DNA from: Alteromonas abrolhosensis
GTDB taxonomy: Bacteria > Pseudomonadota > Gammaproteobacteria > Enterobacterales > Alteromonadaceae
DNA length: 64,000 nucleotides
NCBI RefSeq assembly: GCF_001953635.1
Contig: NZ_MEJH01000015.1
Coordinates: forward strand, 21,342 to 85,341
Reading direction: 5' to 3'
Below are positions 1 to 8,602 of the stretch, in pieces (the stretch's first letter is position 1; every line of letters begins with the position of its first letter). A program made the translations under genes and the position numbers. Below the pieces are notes generated by a model, which had not been told where the DNA came from, did no database searches, and worked only from the letters and a program-made list of their open reading frames with translations.

Positions 1-2
1 CA

Positions 3-800
3 GAGCGCATTGAACAAATGCAGCTGCTGCTAAATGAGTCTTTTGATTTGGGCTGGCACTTACTTGTTCCATTAGTAGTTCTGCTAACGTTAGCCATTAA
101 AAAAATGCCTGCATTCCCGGCAGTGTTCATGGGTGCCTTGCTAGGTGGCATATGGGCTGTTGTGTTTCAGTGGGACGTAGTTACCTCTATGGCAAGTAGC
201 GACGATTCAGTGAATGTTGGCGCGCTGAAAGTGGTCTGGACTGCGCTATTTGATGGCGTAAGCTTTTCAACGCCCGACGAGAACTTAAATAGCTTACTTT
301 CTCGTGGCGGTATGTCTTCCATGTTAAATACCATTTGGTTGATCATTTGTGCTATGTCGTTCGGTGCCGTATTAGAGCGTGTTGGACTATTAAAGCGTGC
401 AGTTTCAGCCATACTCATTGGCGCTAAATCTGCCGGAGATATGGTGAGCCGAACTATTCTTACTTGTTTTGGTACTAACTTGGTTACTGCCGACCAATAC
501 ATCTCAATTGTAATGCCTGGTCGTATGTATAAAGAAGAATTCAAAAAGCGTGGCTTAGACCAGCTGAATCTTTCTCGCAGCCTTGAAGACGGCGGCACGC
601 TAACGTCACCACTTATTCCTTGGAACACGTGTGGTGCTTATATGCACAGCGTTTTATTAGTAAATCCATTTGATTACGTTTTCTATGCATTCTTCAACGT
701 AATAAACCCGATCCTTGCTGTTGTTTACGCGTATTTAGGTATTAAGATTTTACGTATTACGCCACCGCATGTTGAAGTAAACAGCAAAGGTACGGTTTAA
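3..800 (+). CDS. nhaC: NhaC-family Na+/H+ antiporter, 3' part (5' end outside window)
   Basis: This is an inner-membrane sodium/proton antiporter of the NhaC family, which expels Na+ in exchange for protons. The frame is open from the first bases of the window, so only about 265 C-terminal residues are present. The family usually has about 450-500. The visible part has several hydrophobic membrane segments and the polar stretch GGTLTSPLIPWNTCGAYM, which is typical of NhaC. The first ATG, at 18, is internal and not the true start. The gene ends 47 bp before pepN with no obvious terminator. Family assignment is good; substrate preference is inferred from the family. Confidence 0.85.
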   Translation, partial: ERIEQMQLLLNESFDLGWHLLVPLVVLLTLAIKKMPAFPAVFMGALLGGIWAVVFQWDVVTSMASSDDSVNVGALKVVWTALFDGVSFSTPDENLNSLLSRGGMSSMLNTIWLIICAMSFGAVLERVGLLKRAVSAILIGAKSAGDMVSRTILTCFGTNLVTADQYISIVMPGRMYKEEFKKRGLDQLNLSRSLEDGGTLTSPLIPWNTCGAYMHSVLLVNPFDYVFYAFFNVINPILAVVYAYLGIKILRITPPHVEVNSKGTV

Positions 801-847
801 CAACACGTTCCAACTAACCCCACGTAGGCTTTCTTCTAGGAGGATCT

Positions 848-3457
848 ATGTCAGTTCAAGCTAAACGCCGGGCGGATTATCAGCCGCCCGCTTTTTCAAT
901 AGCGACAGTTGACCTACATATAACGCTTCACCCAACTCAAACTAAAGTTATTAGTACATTAGCGGTAACTCGCAGCGGCGAGCATAATAATCCTTTAGTC
1001 CTCGATGGCGATAATTTATCGCTAGATTCCATTGCTATTAACGGCACGCCTTTATCTACCAGTGAATACACAGTAACAGATAGTTCACTAAGCATTGTTA
1101 CTGACCTGGATGACTTCGTATTAGAAATTACCAATACGATTGCCCCTGAACAGAATAAAGCACTGGAAGGTTTGTATTTATCAGGTGGTGCTTATTGCAC
1201 GCAGTGTGAAGCGGAAGGTTTTCGCCGCATTACCTATTTTCTAGACCGTCCTGATGTTTTATCGGTCTACACAGTAACCGTGGTTGCCGATAAATCAGTG
1301 CCTATGCTGCTAGCAAACGGCAACCCTGTAGAGAAAGGCGATATAGACGAGAACACACACTTCGTTAAATGGCACGACCCACACCCGAAACCTTGCTACC
1401 TATTTGCACTTGTCGCCGGCGACTTTGATTTACTCACCGATAGCTACACGACTACGAGTGGAAAAAAGGTTGCACTAGAACTTTATGTTGATAAGGGTAA
1501 AAAGTCTCAAGGTGTCTTCGCATTAGAATCGCTCAAGCGGGCGATGAAGTGGGACGAAGATGTTTTTGGTTTAGAATACGACCTTGATATTTACATGATT
1601 GTTGCCGTTGACTTCTTCAATATGGGAGCGATGGAAAACAAAGGGTTAAATGTATTCAACAGTAAGTTTGTATTAGCTGATCAAAAGAGTGCGACTGACG
1701 ATGACTTTTTTAATGTGGAGTCGGTAATCGCGCACGAATACTTTCACAACTGGACAGGCAACCGGGTTACCTGTCGCGATTGGTTCCAGTTAAGTCTTAA
1801 AGAAGGCTTAACCGTTTTTAGAGATCAACAGTTCAGCGCTGATATGACTTCAGCATTGAGCAACCGTATAAAACATGTTCGTGTCATGCGTGAACACCAA
1901 TTTGCGGAAGACGCAAGCGCAATGAGCCATCCGATTCGCCCTGAAGAAGTTATTGAGATGAACAATTTCTATACGGTGACGGTTTATGACAAAGGCGCAG
2001 AAGTTATTCGCATGTTCCACACATTGTTAGGGGCTGATGGCTTCAGACGCGGAATGGATGAATACTTTAGACGGCACGATGGTCAGGCAGTAACGTGTGA
2101 CGATTTCATTGCAGCTATGCAGTCTGCCACTGATTTAGATTTAACCCAATTTGCGCGCTGGTACAGTCAATCTGGTACGCCAGTAATTTCAGTTGAGCAT
2201 AGTACTGAAGATGCTGAAAATGGCGCAGTGAAGCATACTTTCACACTGTCACAGCACACACCGGCCACCTCCGATCAAAGTGAAAAGCTTCCGCTGTACA
2301 TACCAGTTAACATCGAAATTATCGACGAGAAGGGTCATACCTATACAGATAATGAGTCGGTCATTCAAAACGGAATGGTTATTCTCAAAGACGCCTCCAT
2401 GCACTTCACTGTCAACGCAGAGACTGACCAATTGACGCCCGTAGTATTGGGTAATTTTTCTGCTCCAGCAAAGGTGGAAAATCCGCTGGGAATAGGTTCG
2501 TTACTTACTATCTTTAAATATGCTCAAGACCCGTTTAATCGATGGGACGCAATGCAAACTTTGTATGACCGCTGCGTTAAACAACTAGAAGAGTCACCTG
2601 GTTCTGCCATTAGTAATGACATCTGGGACGGTATCAAGCATGCGATAGCACAAGAGCAAAACAATCTTGAGTTGCTAGGTGAGTGTTTAGTTATCCCTTC
2701 ATTTGAAACCTTATGTCAAAGCCGCAGCAATATTAACGTTTCTGCACTTTCGAAAGCGAGAAAGGCATTTTGCGACCAGTTTGCTCGTGCACTAGAGCAA
2801 GAATTATTACAAGTTTTCAACAACATCGAGAAAACGGCTTATCAATATAACCAAGAAGCTGTCAATCAACGACGTTGTAAAAATGTGGTGCTCGCTCACT
2901 TGGCGAGATTGTCACAGCATGAAAACCTCGTTGTGTCTCAGTTCGACACCGCCGATAACATGACTGACACACTAGGTGCATTGCGAAGTGCCCAGCACTG
3001 TAGTGCATCCACCTTTGATAGGTTAATGGAAAGATTCGAAGAAACATGGAATCATGATCCTCTTGTGTTGGACAAATGGTTCGCGCTTCATGCGACACAA
3101 AATCGAGACGATATTTTCGCAACTATCACTATGTTGTGCGAACACCCACAGTTCGCGATGAGTAACCCTAACCGCGTTCGTTCTGTTATAGGTAGTTTTG
3201 CATTCTATAATAGTGAAAGGTTCCACGCGCTCGATGGCAGCGGATACAAATTCGTTACCGACTATTTACTTAAGCTAGACGCAGTAAATCCACAGGTAGC
3301 GGCGCGTATTGTGACACCTTTAACCCAATGGCGAGGCTTTGCAAGCGAACACCAAGTTCACATGAAGCAGCAGCTTGGGCGCTTGCTTAATCACAAAGGC
3401 CTAAGTAAAGACGTGTTTGAAAAAGTAAGTAAAAGCCTTGCTTATGACAAGCATTAG
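848..3457 (+). CDS. pepN: Aminopeptidase N (M1 family zinc metallopeptidase)
   Basis: This cytoplasmic aminopeptidase removes N-terminal residues from peptides late in protein turnover. At 869 residues it is nearly the length of E. coli PepN (870). The exopeptidase motif GAMEN is at residues 260-264. The zinc site is HEYFH at 296-300, with the third ligand Glu319 in KEGLTVF. The remainder fits the beta-sandwich and long helical C-terminal domain of bacterial PepN. The start is supported by a strong AGGAGG at 838-843. The DUF2835 gene overlaps its end, so the two are probably co-transcribed. Nothing appears missing. Confidence 0.97.
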   Translation: MSVQAKRRADYQPPAFSIATVDLHITLHPTQTKVISTLAVTRSGEHNNPLVLDGDNLSLDSIAINGTPLSTSEYTVTDSSLSIVTDLDDFVLEITNTIAPEQNKALEGLYLSGGAYCTQCEAEGFRRITYFLDRPDVLSVYTVTVVADKSVPMLLANGNPVEKGDIDENTHFVKWHDPHPKPCYLFALVAGDFDLLTDSYTTTSGKKVALELYVDKGKKSQGVFALESLKRAMKWDEDVFGLEYDLDIYMIVAVDFFNMGAMENKGLNVFNSKFVLADQKSATDDDFFNVESVIAHEYFHNWTGNRVTCRDWFQLSLKEGLTVFRDQQFSADMTSALSNRIKHVRVMREHQFAEDASAMSHPIRPEEVIEMNNFYTVTVYDKGAEVIRMFHTLLGADGFRRGMDEYFRRHDGQAVTCDDFIAAMQSATDLDLTQFARWYSQSGTPVISVEHSTEDAENGAVKHTFTLSQHTPATSDQSEKLPLYIPVNIEIIDEKGHTYTDNESVIQNGMVILKDASMHFTVNAETDQLTPVVLGNFSAPAKVENPLGIGSLLTIFKYAQDPFNRWDAMQTLYDRCVKQLEESPGSAISNDIWDGIKHAIAQEQNNLELLGECLVIPSFETLCQSRSNINVSALSKARKAFCDQFARALEQELLQVFNNIEKTAYQYNQEAVNQRRCKNVVLAHLARLSQHENLVVSQFDTADNMTDTLGALRSAQHCSASTFDRLMERFEETWNHDPLVLDKWFALHATQNRDDIFATITMLCEHPQFAMSNPNRVRSVIGSFAFYNSERFHALDGSGYKFVTDYLLKLDAVNPQVAARIVTPLTQWRGFASEHQVHMKQQLGRLLNHKGLSKDVFEKVSKSLAYDKH

Positions 3458-3686
3458 ACCGTCTGACTCCGTCTTTTATTTTTCTATAAACGCACCTTAT
3501 CAGCAATGTGAGGTGCTCTATGTTCCGTCAATGCCGGACGTGGTAATGGTTAGTGAGTCAGGAATTAGCGTTCAGGTTCCCACTAATCGGTTGCGCCAGT
3601 TTGTGACATCGGATGGCATCAAAGGTCGTTTTAGGATGATTGTCGATGCGAACAAAAAAATTAAATCTTTCGAAAGGCTCGCTTAG
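3444..3686 (+). CDS. DUF2835 family small protein
   Basis: This is a protein of 80 residues of unknown function in the DUF2835 family, recognised from the pattern VPTNRLRQFVTSDGIKGRFR followed by a short basic tail. It has no signal peptide or membrane segment and is presumably cytoplasmic. I chose the ATG at 3444, which overlaps the end of pepN by 14 bp. A TTG at 3438 in the same frame is a less likely start. The overlap suggests translational coupling to pepN. The family is common in marine gammaproteobacteria; no role can be read from the sequence. Confidence 0.8.
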   Translation: MTSIRPSDSVFYFSINAPYQQCEVLYVPSMPDVVMVSESGISVQVPTNRLRQFVTSDGIKGRFRMIVDANKKIKSFERLA

Positions 3687-3694
3687 GGCCTTTC
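3672..3694 (+). terminator. Possible weak terminator hairpin after DUF2835
   Basis: GAAAGGC at 3672-3678 pairs perfectly with GCCTTTC at 3688-3694 around a 9-base loop containing the DUF2835 stop codon. There is no long T-run after it, so termination would be weak or Rho-dependent. Confidence 0.3.
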
Positions 3695-4021
3695 TATTCC
3701 AAGCTCACCCTCCACATAGTTTTGGTTCTGAAATTCTCTTAAAAAAGCTTTAGTCAGTTAAAACTTCGAATCCCTTCGCTAATACGAAATTTGCCTCAAC
3801 ATTCCTTTACAACAAATTTGTACAATTTTCCTGCAAGTTTATAAATGCCTTTTATACTGACAATAAAGCAATAACTATTTGATACGACTAATGTTGTAAA
3901 TTTTGTTAACTGGTAGGATTAGTTCTTGCGGTTATGGCAAAATGATGTAATGATTTTGTTAATCGTTATGGTTGGTCATGATGTCACGTATTAAGTCACA
4001 TCGACTTGGGAGTATAAAAAT
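3687..4021 (+). promoter_or_regulatory. 335-bp intergenic leader before the DUF1302 cluster
   Basis: This AT-rich gap has no credible ORF. It must hold the promoter of the DUF1302-DUF1329 operon, because the gene before it ends in a hairpin and the next start has only a modest ribosome site (GGGAG at about 4009-4013). I see no clear -35/-10 pair or strong palindrome, so I name no operator. Confidence 0.4.
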
Positions 4022-6082
4022 ATGAAAAACGGGCCTAGCGCTTTTAAGATATCACCGGTAGCAGCGGGAGTTCTCTCACTGCTAGGTGCTGCTGCAGTAC
4101 CAGCACACGCTGCAAATTGGCAAGTAGGTGATGTAAGTATTTCTTTAGATTCAACATTTACATTAGCTACAAGTATTCGAACAGAGGCACGAGATTACAG
4201 CCTTATTGGTAACAGTAACCACCCTCAATTCGACTGGAGCGGTTATCACGCAGCTTTCAACCCTATATACCCAAGTGCCGATGTGTGGGCGCTGGCAGAT
4301 GGCGGTTACTCAACTAACGGTGATTTGGGTAACCTTGCGCACGATCCAGGTGACGCATTTGCAACGCAAATTTCAGGAAGCCATGAATTAGACGTTAATT
4401 TTGGTGACTATGGTTTCTTCGCCCGTGGCTTTTGGTTCTACGACTTCGAGCAAATGGACGGCGATCGCCCATATTCTAACCCGATTACGGGCAACCAATA
4501 CGACCTGTGCCAAGATCCTGAAGCAGAAGACCTACTTTGTACCGATGTACGTTTATACGATGCATTTTTCTACGGCGATTGGTGGATTGGTGACAAGCCG
4601 CTTACACTTCGCGTAGGTCGTCAGGTAATCAGCTGGGGTGAGAGTACTTTCATTCAGCATGGTATTAACACTACTAACCCTGTAGACGTTACCCGTGCAC
4701 GCGCACCAGGCGCAGAACTGAAAGAAGTATTCCTTCCTGTAGGTATGGTATACGCGTCATTAGGTTTAACAGATACTGTTAGTATTTCTGGTTACTATCA
4801 ATACGAGTGGGAACGCAGCTGGCTTCCAGTATCTGGTAGCTACTTTGCCGGTAACGATTTTGCGGGTGAGGGCGGTCAACGCCAGAATATTCAGCTTGGC
4901 TTCAGTGGTAACCCTGATATCGACTTAGATCACCTATTAAGTGCTTTAAATGGCTACGGTGACTTACTTCGTTCAGGCGCAAATCCTGCTGATATTTCGC
5001 AAGCTTACCTGGCTTATCCTACAAAGGTAGCTATTCGTGGCTTCTCGGATGAAGCGCACAACGATGCAGATGATCAAGGCCAGTATGGTTTGCGTTTAAC
5101 CTGGTTTGCTGAAAACTTGAACGAAACTGAATTCAGTTTCTATCACATTAATTATCACAGCCAACGTCCGCTTATTTCTGGTAAAACTTCAGACTTTACT
5201 GCTGAAGGCATTGGTGCTGACTTAGCATTCTTAGCTACTAATACCGTAACTCGCGATAACATTACTGAACTGGGTGCATTTACTCAATCAGAGTTCTATT
5301 ACCCTGAAGACATCAAACTTTACGGTATGAGTTTTAACACTAACATTGGCACTACAGCCCTCGCTGGTGAATTCGCTTACCGTGTAGACGAGCCACTTCA
5401 AATCGATGATGTAGAGTTGCTTTATATGGGTATGCCAGAACAGCTAGCAAACGCAGGCCTTCGTCCTGATTTAGCAGGCATCTCTCAACTAAACAATATC
5501 GGAAGAGCAGTGGGCCCAGGCGAAACAGCTGACGGCTACCTTTTCTCTGATACATGGCAAATGCAGTTTACCGCCTCTCATGTATTTGGCCCTAAATTCG
5601 GCTCTGACAACTTCGTGTTACTAGGCGAAGTAGGTTATGTAAACGTTGTTGATATGCCAGATCCAAACGTAATTCGTTTAAATGCGCCAGGTACATCGCG
5701 TACTCCTTCACTAGAGCCTATCAATGGCAACAATCGTGAAGGCCTACACCAGGCGTTATCTGACGGACCAGAGACAAACCCGTTTGCTACTAACGATGCG
5801 TGGGGTTACCGCTTACTTGCTGTCGCTGATTACAACGACATCATGGCCGGCATTAACCTACGTGCTCGTGCAACGTTCTCTCACGATGTAGAGGGTACAA
5901 CACCAGATCCTCTATTCCTTTTCACAGAAGATGTTAAGTCTGCTGCAATTTCATTGACGTTCGACTACCTAAGCAAGTGGTCAGCAACGGCGTCGTACAG
6001 CGCTTTCTGGGGCGGCATTGGTACTACTAATGCGTTATCAGACAGAGACTTCGTTTCATTTAACATCAAATATGCAATCTAA
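4022..6082 (+). CDS. DUF1302 family outer-membrane protein
   Basis: This is a secreted, probably outer-membrane beta-barrel protein of the DUF1302 family (686 residues). A signal peptide of about 30 residues ends in PAHA before ANWQVGD. The mature part is rich in aromatic, Gly and Asn residues with alternating strand-like segments (for example LRVGRQVISWGEST) and ends in a strand finishing SFNIKYAI, as barrels do. The DUF1329 gene follows within 11 bp, so they form one transcription unit. DUF1302, DUF1329, YCF48-like and RND/MMPL genes recur together in gammaproteobacteria. A role in handling hydrophobic compounds at the outer membrane is inferred from that association. Confidence 0.85.
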   Translation: MKNGPSAFKISPVAAGVLSLLGAAAVPAHAANWQVGDVSISLDSTFTLATSIRTEARDYSLIGNSNHPQFDWSGYHAAFNPIYPSADVWALADGGYSTNGDLGNLAHDPGDAFATQISGSHELDVNFGDYGFFARGFWFYDFEQMDGDRPYSNPITGNQYDLCQDPEAEDLLCTDVRLYDAFFYGDWWIGDKPLTLRVGRQVISWGESTFIQHGINTTNPVDVTRARAPGAELKEVFLPVGMVYASLGLTDTVSISGYYQYEWERSWLPVSGSYFAGNDFAGEGGQRQNIQLGFSGNPDIDLDHLLSALNGYGDLLRSGANPADISQAYLAYPTKVAIRGFSDEAHNDADDQGQYGLRLTWFAENLNETEFSFYHINYHSQRPLISGKTSDFTAEGIGADLAFLATNTVTRDNITELGAFTQSEFYYPEDIKLYGMSFNTNIGTTALAGEFAYRVDEPLQIDDVELLYMGMPEQLANAGLRPDLAGISQLNNIGRAVGPGETADGYLFSDTWQMQFTASHVFGPKFGSDNFVLLGEVGYVNVVDMPDPNVIRLNAPGTSRTPSLEPINGNNREGLHQALSDGPETNPFATNDAWGYRLLAVADYNDIMAGINLRARATFSHDVEGTTPDPLFLFTEDVKSAAISLTFDYLSKWSATASYSAFWGGIGTTNALSDRDFVSFNIKYAI

Positions 6083-6093
6083 GAGTGGTATTT

Positions 6094-7461
6094 ATGATTA
6101 GAAAAGTAGGAATTATCGCTGCGGCTTTGTCACTTGCTTTGTCAGGTGCGAGCGCGATGGCAAAGGTGTCTGATGCAGATGCCAACAAACTAGGTAACGA
6201 GTTGACGCCACTGGGTGCTATGAAAGCAGGTAATGCGGACGGCAGTATTCCAGCGTGGACTGGCGGTATTACCTCTGCTCCAGCGGGTTATACGGTAGGT
6301 GATCATCACCCAGACCCATATCCTGAAGATAAGGTGCTGTTTGAAATTACTGCACAAAACTACAAAGAGTATGCAGAATTCTTATCTGAAGGTCAGAAAA
6401 AGCTTTTCGAAGCTTACCCTGAAACCTTCCGTATGCCGGTTTACCCAACGCGCCGTTCTGCGTCTAACCCGCAGGCTGTTTACGACGCAACTAAGGTAAA
6501 CGCAACTAATGCAGAATTATTAGACGGCGGTAACGGAATTAAAGGTGCAGTACTCGGTATTCCTTTCCCAATCCCTCAAAACGGTCTTGAGGCAATTTGG
6601 AACCATATTCTACGCTATCGTGGTGAAGCGGTTCAGCGTAACGGTGGTCAAGCAGCAGTTACCACTGGCGGTGATTACAACGTAATTGGTTTTGATGAAC
6701 AATTATTAATTAAGTACGCGGAAGAAGGTGCTACACCAGAAAAGCTAACTGACGAAAACGTACTTTTCATGTTCAAGCAAAAAGTAACTAAACCTGCACG
6801 TTTGGCTGGAACTGCATTACTTGTTCATGAAACGGTTGACCAGGTTAAAGAGCCACGTAAAGCATGGACATACAACACAGGTCAGCGCCGTGTTCGTTTG
6901 GCGCCAAACATTGCTTATGATACGCCAGGAACAGCGGCTGACGGCCTTCGTACTACTGATGACTTTGATATGTTTAACGGCTCTCCAAACCGCTACAACT
7001 GGAAGTTAGTAGGTAAAAGAGAAATGTTTGTAGCGTATAATAACTACGCGCTACATTCAGATAATGCTAAGTACGATGATATCTTAAAGCCTAACCACGT
7101 TAATCCAGACTTAACACGTTGGGAAAAACACCGTGTTTGGGAAGTGGAAGCTACCTTGAAAGACGGATTCCGTCATATTTATCAGAAACGTGTTTTCTTC
7201 ATTGACGAAGACAGCTGGCAAATTCAAGTTGCTGATATGTATGATAATCGTGGCGAACTTTATCGCGTTGGTGTAGCGTATGGTGTGAACTATTATGAAG
7301 TTCCAACTCAGTGGTCAACGTTAGACGTTTACCATGACTTGAACTCACGTCGTTACCTGGCCATCGGCCTAGATAACGAAGAAGAGATGTACGACTTCAC
7401 CGTACGTCCTCGAGATGTGGAATTCACACCTCAGGCGTTACGACGAGAAGGTATGCGCTAA
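6094..7461 (+). CDS. DUF1329 family periplasmic protein
   Basis: This is a DUF1329 protein of 455 residues, a family whose members are sometimes annotated as outer-membrane lipoprotein-sorting-like. The signal peptide is MIRKVGIIAAALSLALSG followed by ASAMA, then a mature start at KVSDADANKLG. I prefer the ATG at 6094, which follows a purine-rich AAGAGTGG, over the GTG at 6085. The gene follows DUF1302 by 11 bp and is closed by a hairpin terminator. Paired with DUF1302, it may ferry a lipid-like ligand between inner and outer membrane. That is inference; no catalytic motif is visible. Confidence 0.85.
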   Translation: MIRKVGIIAAALSLALSGASAMAKVSDADANKLGNELTPLGAMKAGNADGSIPAWTGGITSAPAGYTVGDHHPDPYPEDKVLFEITAQNYKEYAEFLSEGQKKLFEAYPETFRMPVYPTRRSASNPQAVYDATKVNATNAELLDGGNGIKGAVLGIPFPIPQNGLEAIWNHILRYRGEAVQRNGGQAAVTTGGDYNVIGFDEQLLIKYAEEGATPEKLTDENVLFMFKQKVTKPARLAGTALLVHETVDQVKEPRKAWTYNTGQRRVRLAPNIAYDTPGTAADGLRTTDDFDMFNGSPNRYNWKLVGKREMFVAYNNYALHSDNAKYDDILKPNHVNPDLTRWEKHRVWEVEATLKDGFRHIYQKRVFFIDEDSWQIQVADMYDNRGELYRVGVAYGVNYYEVPTQWSTLDVYHDLNSRRYLAIGLDNEEEMYDFTVRPRDVEFTPQALRREGMR

Positions 7462-7476
7462 TCGCCTTACACAACA

Positions 7477-7505
7477 AACGGTTGGCAATTGCCAGCCGTT
7501 TTTGT
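7477..7505 (+). terminator. Terminator between DUF1329 and YCF48-like genes
   Basis: ACGGTTGGCAA and TTGCCAGCCGT form an almost perfect self-complementary stem (one G:T pair) with a tiny loop, followed by TTTTTG. It lies 16 bp after the DUF1329 stop, so YCF48/RND expression could be partly uncoupled from DUF1302/DUF1329. Confidence 0.7.
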
Positions 7506-7540
7506 ATGCAGACAATTATAAATAGGGGGAATGGTTAATT

Positions 7541-8587
7541 ATGAAAAAAACCATTGCAGCGTGCATTGCCGCCACTTTCGCAGTTAATTACTCTACAACT
7601 GCATTCGCCGAAGAAGCATTCATGGCACCATTGGTCGAGCAATCAGTTCTTTTGGACATAGACGCTGATAAATTTGTCGTTATTGTCGGTGAACGCGGTC
7701 ACGTGTTAGTTTCAGAAGATGGTGAGGCATTTAATCAAAAAGCCGTACCAACACAGTCAACGCTTACAGCGACTACCGTTGTGGGTGATAATATTTGGGC
7801 AGTAGGTCACGACGCTGTCATTCTTCATTCTTCAGATAAAGGCGAGACGTGGGAGATTCAAAATTTCCAACCCGAACTCCAGCGCCCATTTTTAGACGTA
7901 TTATTCTTTGACGAAAAGCAAGGTATTGCTACAGGCGCATACGGCTTGTTCTACCGCACATTAGACGGAGGTAAAACCTGGAATGCTGAGCGTCATGCCA
8001 GTTTACTTGACCCAATGGATCAAGAGTATCTAGAAGACATCCGCAAAGAAAACGAAGAATTCTATCAGCAAGAGCTTGAGTCTATTTTACCCCATTTAAA
8101 TCGAGTTACCCTTGACGGTGATACGCTTTACCTAGCGGGTGAAGCTGGACTGCTAGCAAAAAGTAACAATATGGGCGAATCGTGGGAGCGATATTACGTC
8201 GACTATACTGGGTCTTTTTTCGATATTAAGCCGCTTGATGAAAATACCGTACTCGCCGTGGGCCTTCGCGGAAACATATTTGTAAACAGAAATGAAGGTG
8301 AGTGGGAGTATGTACAAACCTGTTCCACTAGCACACTTAATTCAATTCTAATTGGTTCTGAGTCTAAGGTTTATGCATTAGGCAACAACGGCATGATGGT
8401 TAGCGCACAGCGACCGCTTCCTACGAGTATGCGAGACCCTTACGCATCCGTTTCGGATTGCGAGGCAGACGAGGGCATTGTAGTTTCTCAAATTAAAGAC
8501 AAAGCCGCGCTTCTTAATGCAACACAGTTTAATGGTAAAAACATAGCCGTAACTGCAAATGGCATTAAAACGTTGAATTTAAAATAG
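7541..8587 (+). CDS. YCF48/BNR-like beta-propeller protein, secreted
   Basis: This protein of 348 residues has a signal peptide (MKKTIAACIAATFAVNY to about TAFA) and repeated propeller-type blades with Asp-box-like segments such as SSDKGETWE, TLDGGKTWN and SNNMGESWE. It resembles YCF48/Hcf136-type sequences, but a photosystem role is excluded here. Such proteins are commonly encoded next to RND/MMPL permeases and DUF1302/DUF1329 genes. A periplasmic accessory role for the permease is therefore likely, though inferred. GGGGGAATGG precedes the ATG. The RND gene follows 15 bp downstream in the same operon. Confidence 0.8.
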   Translation: MKKTIAACIAATFAVNYSTTAFAEEAFMAPLVEQSVLLDIDADKFVVIVGERGHVLVSEDGEAFNQKAVPTQSTLTATTVVGDNIWAVGHDAVILHSSDKGETWEIQNFQPELQRPFLDVLFFDEKQGIATGAYGLFYRTLDGGKTWNAERHASLLDPMDQEYLEDIRKENEEFYQQELESILPHLNRVTLDGDTLYLAGEAGLLAKSNNMGESWERYYVDYTGSFFDIKPLDENTVLAVGLRGNIFVNRNEGEWEYVQTCSTSTLNSILIGSESKVYALGNNGMMVSAQRPLPTSMRDPYASVSDCEADEGIVVSQIKDKAALLNATQFNGKNIAVTANGIKTLNLK

Positions 8588-8602
8588 GGCAGTATAAGAA
8601 CA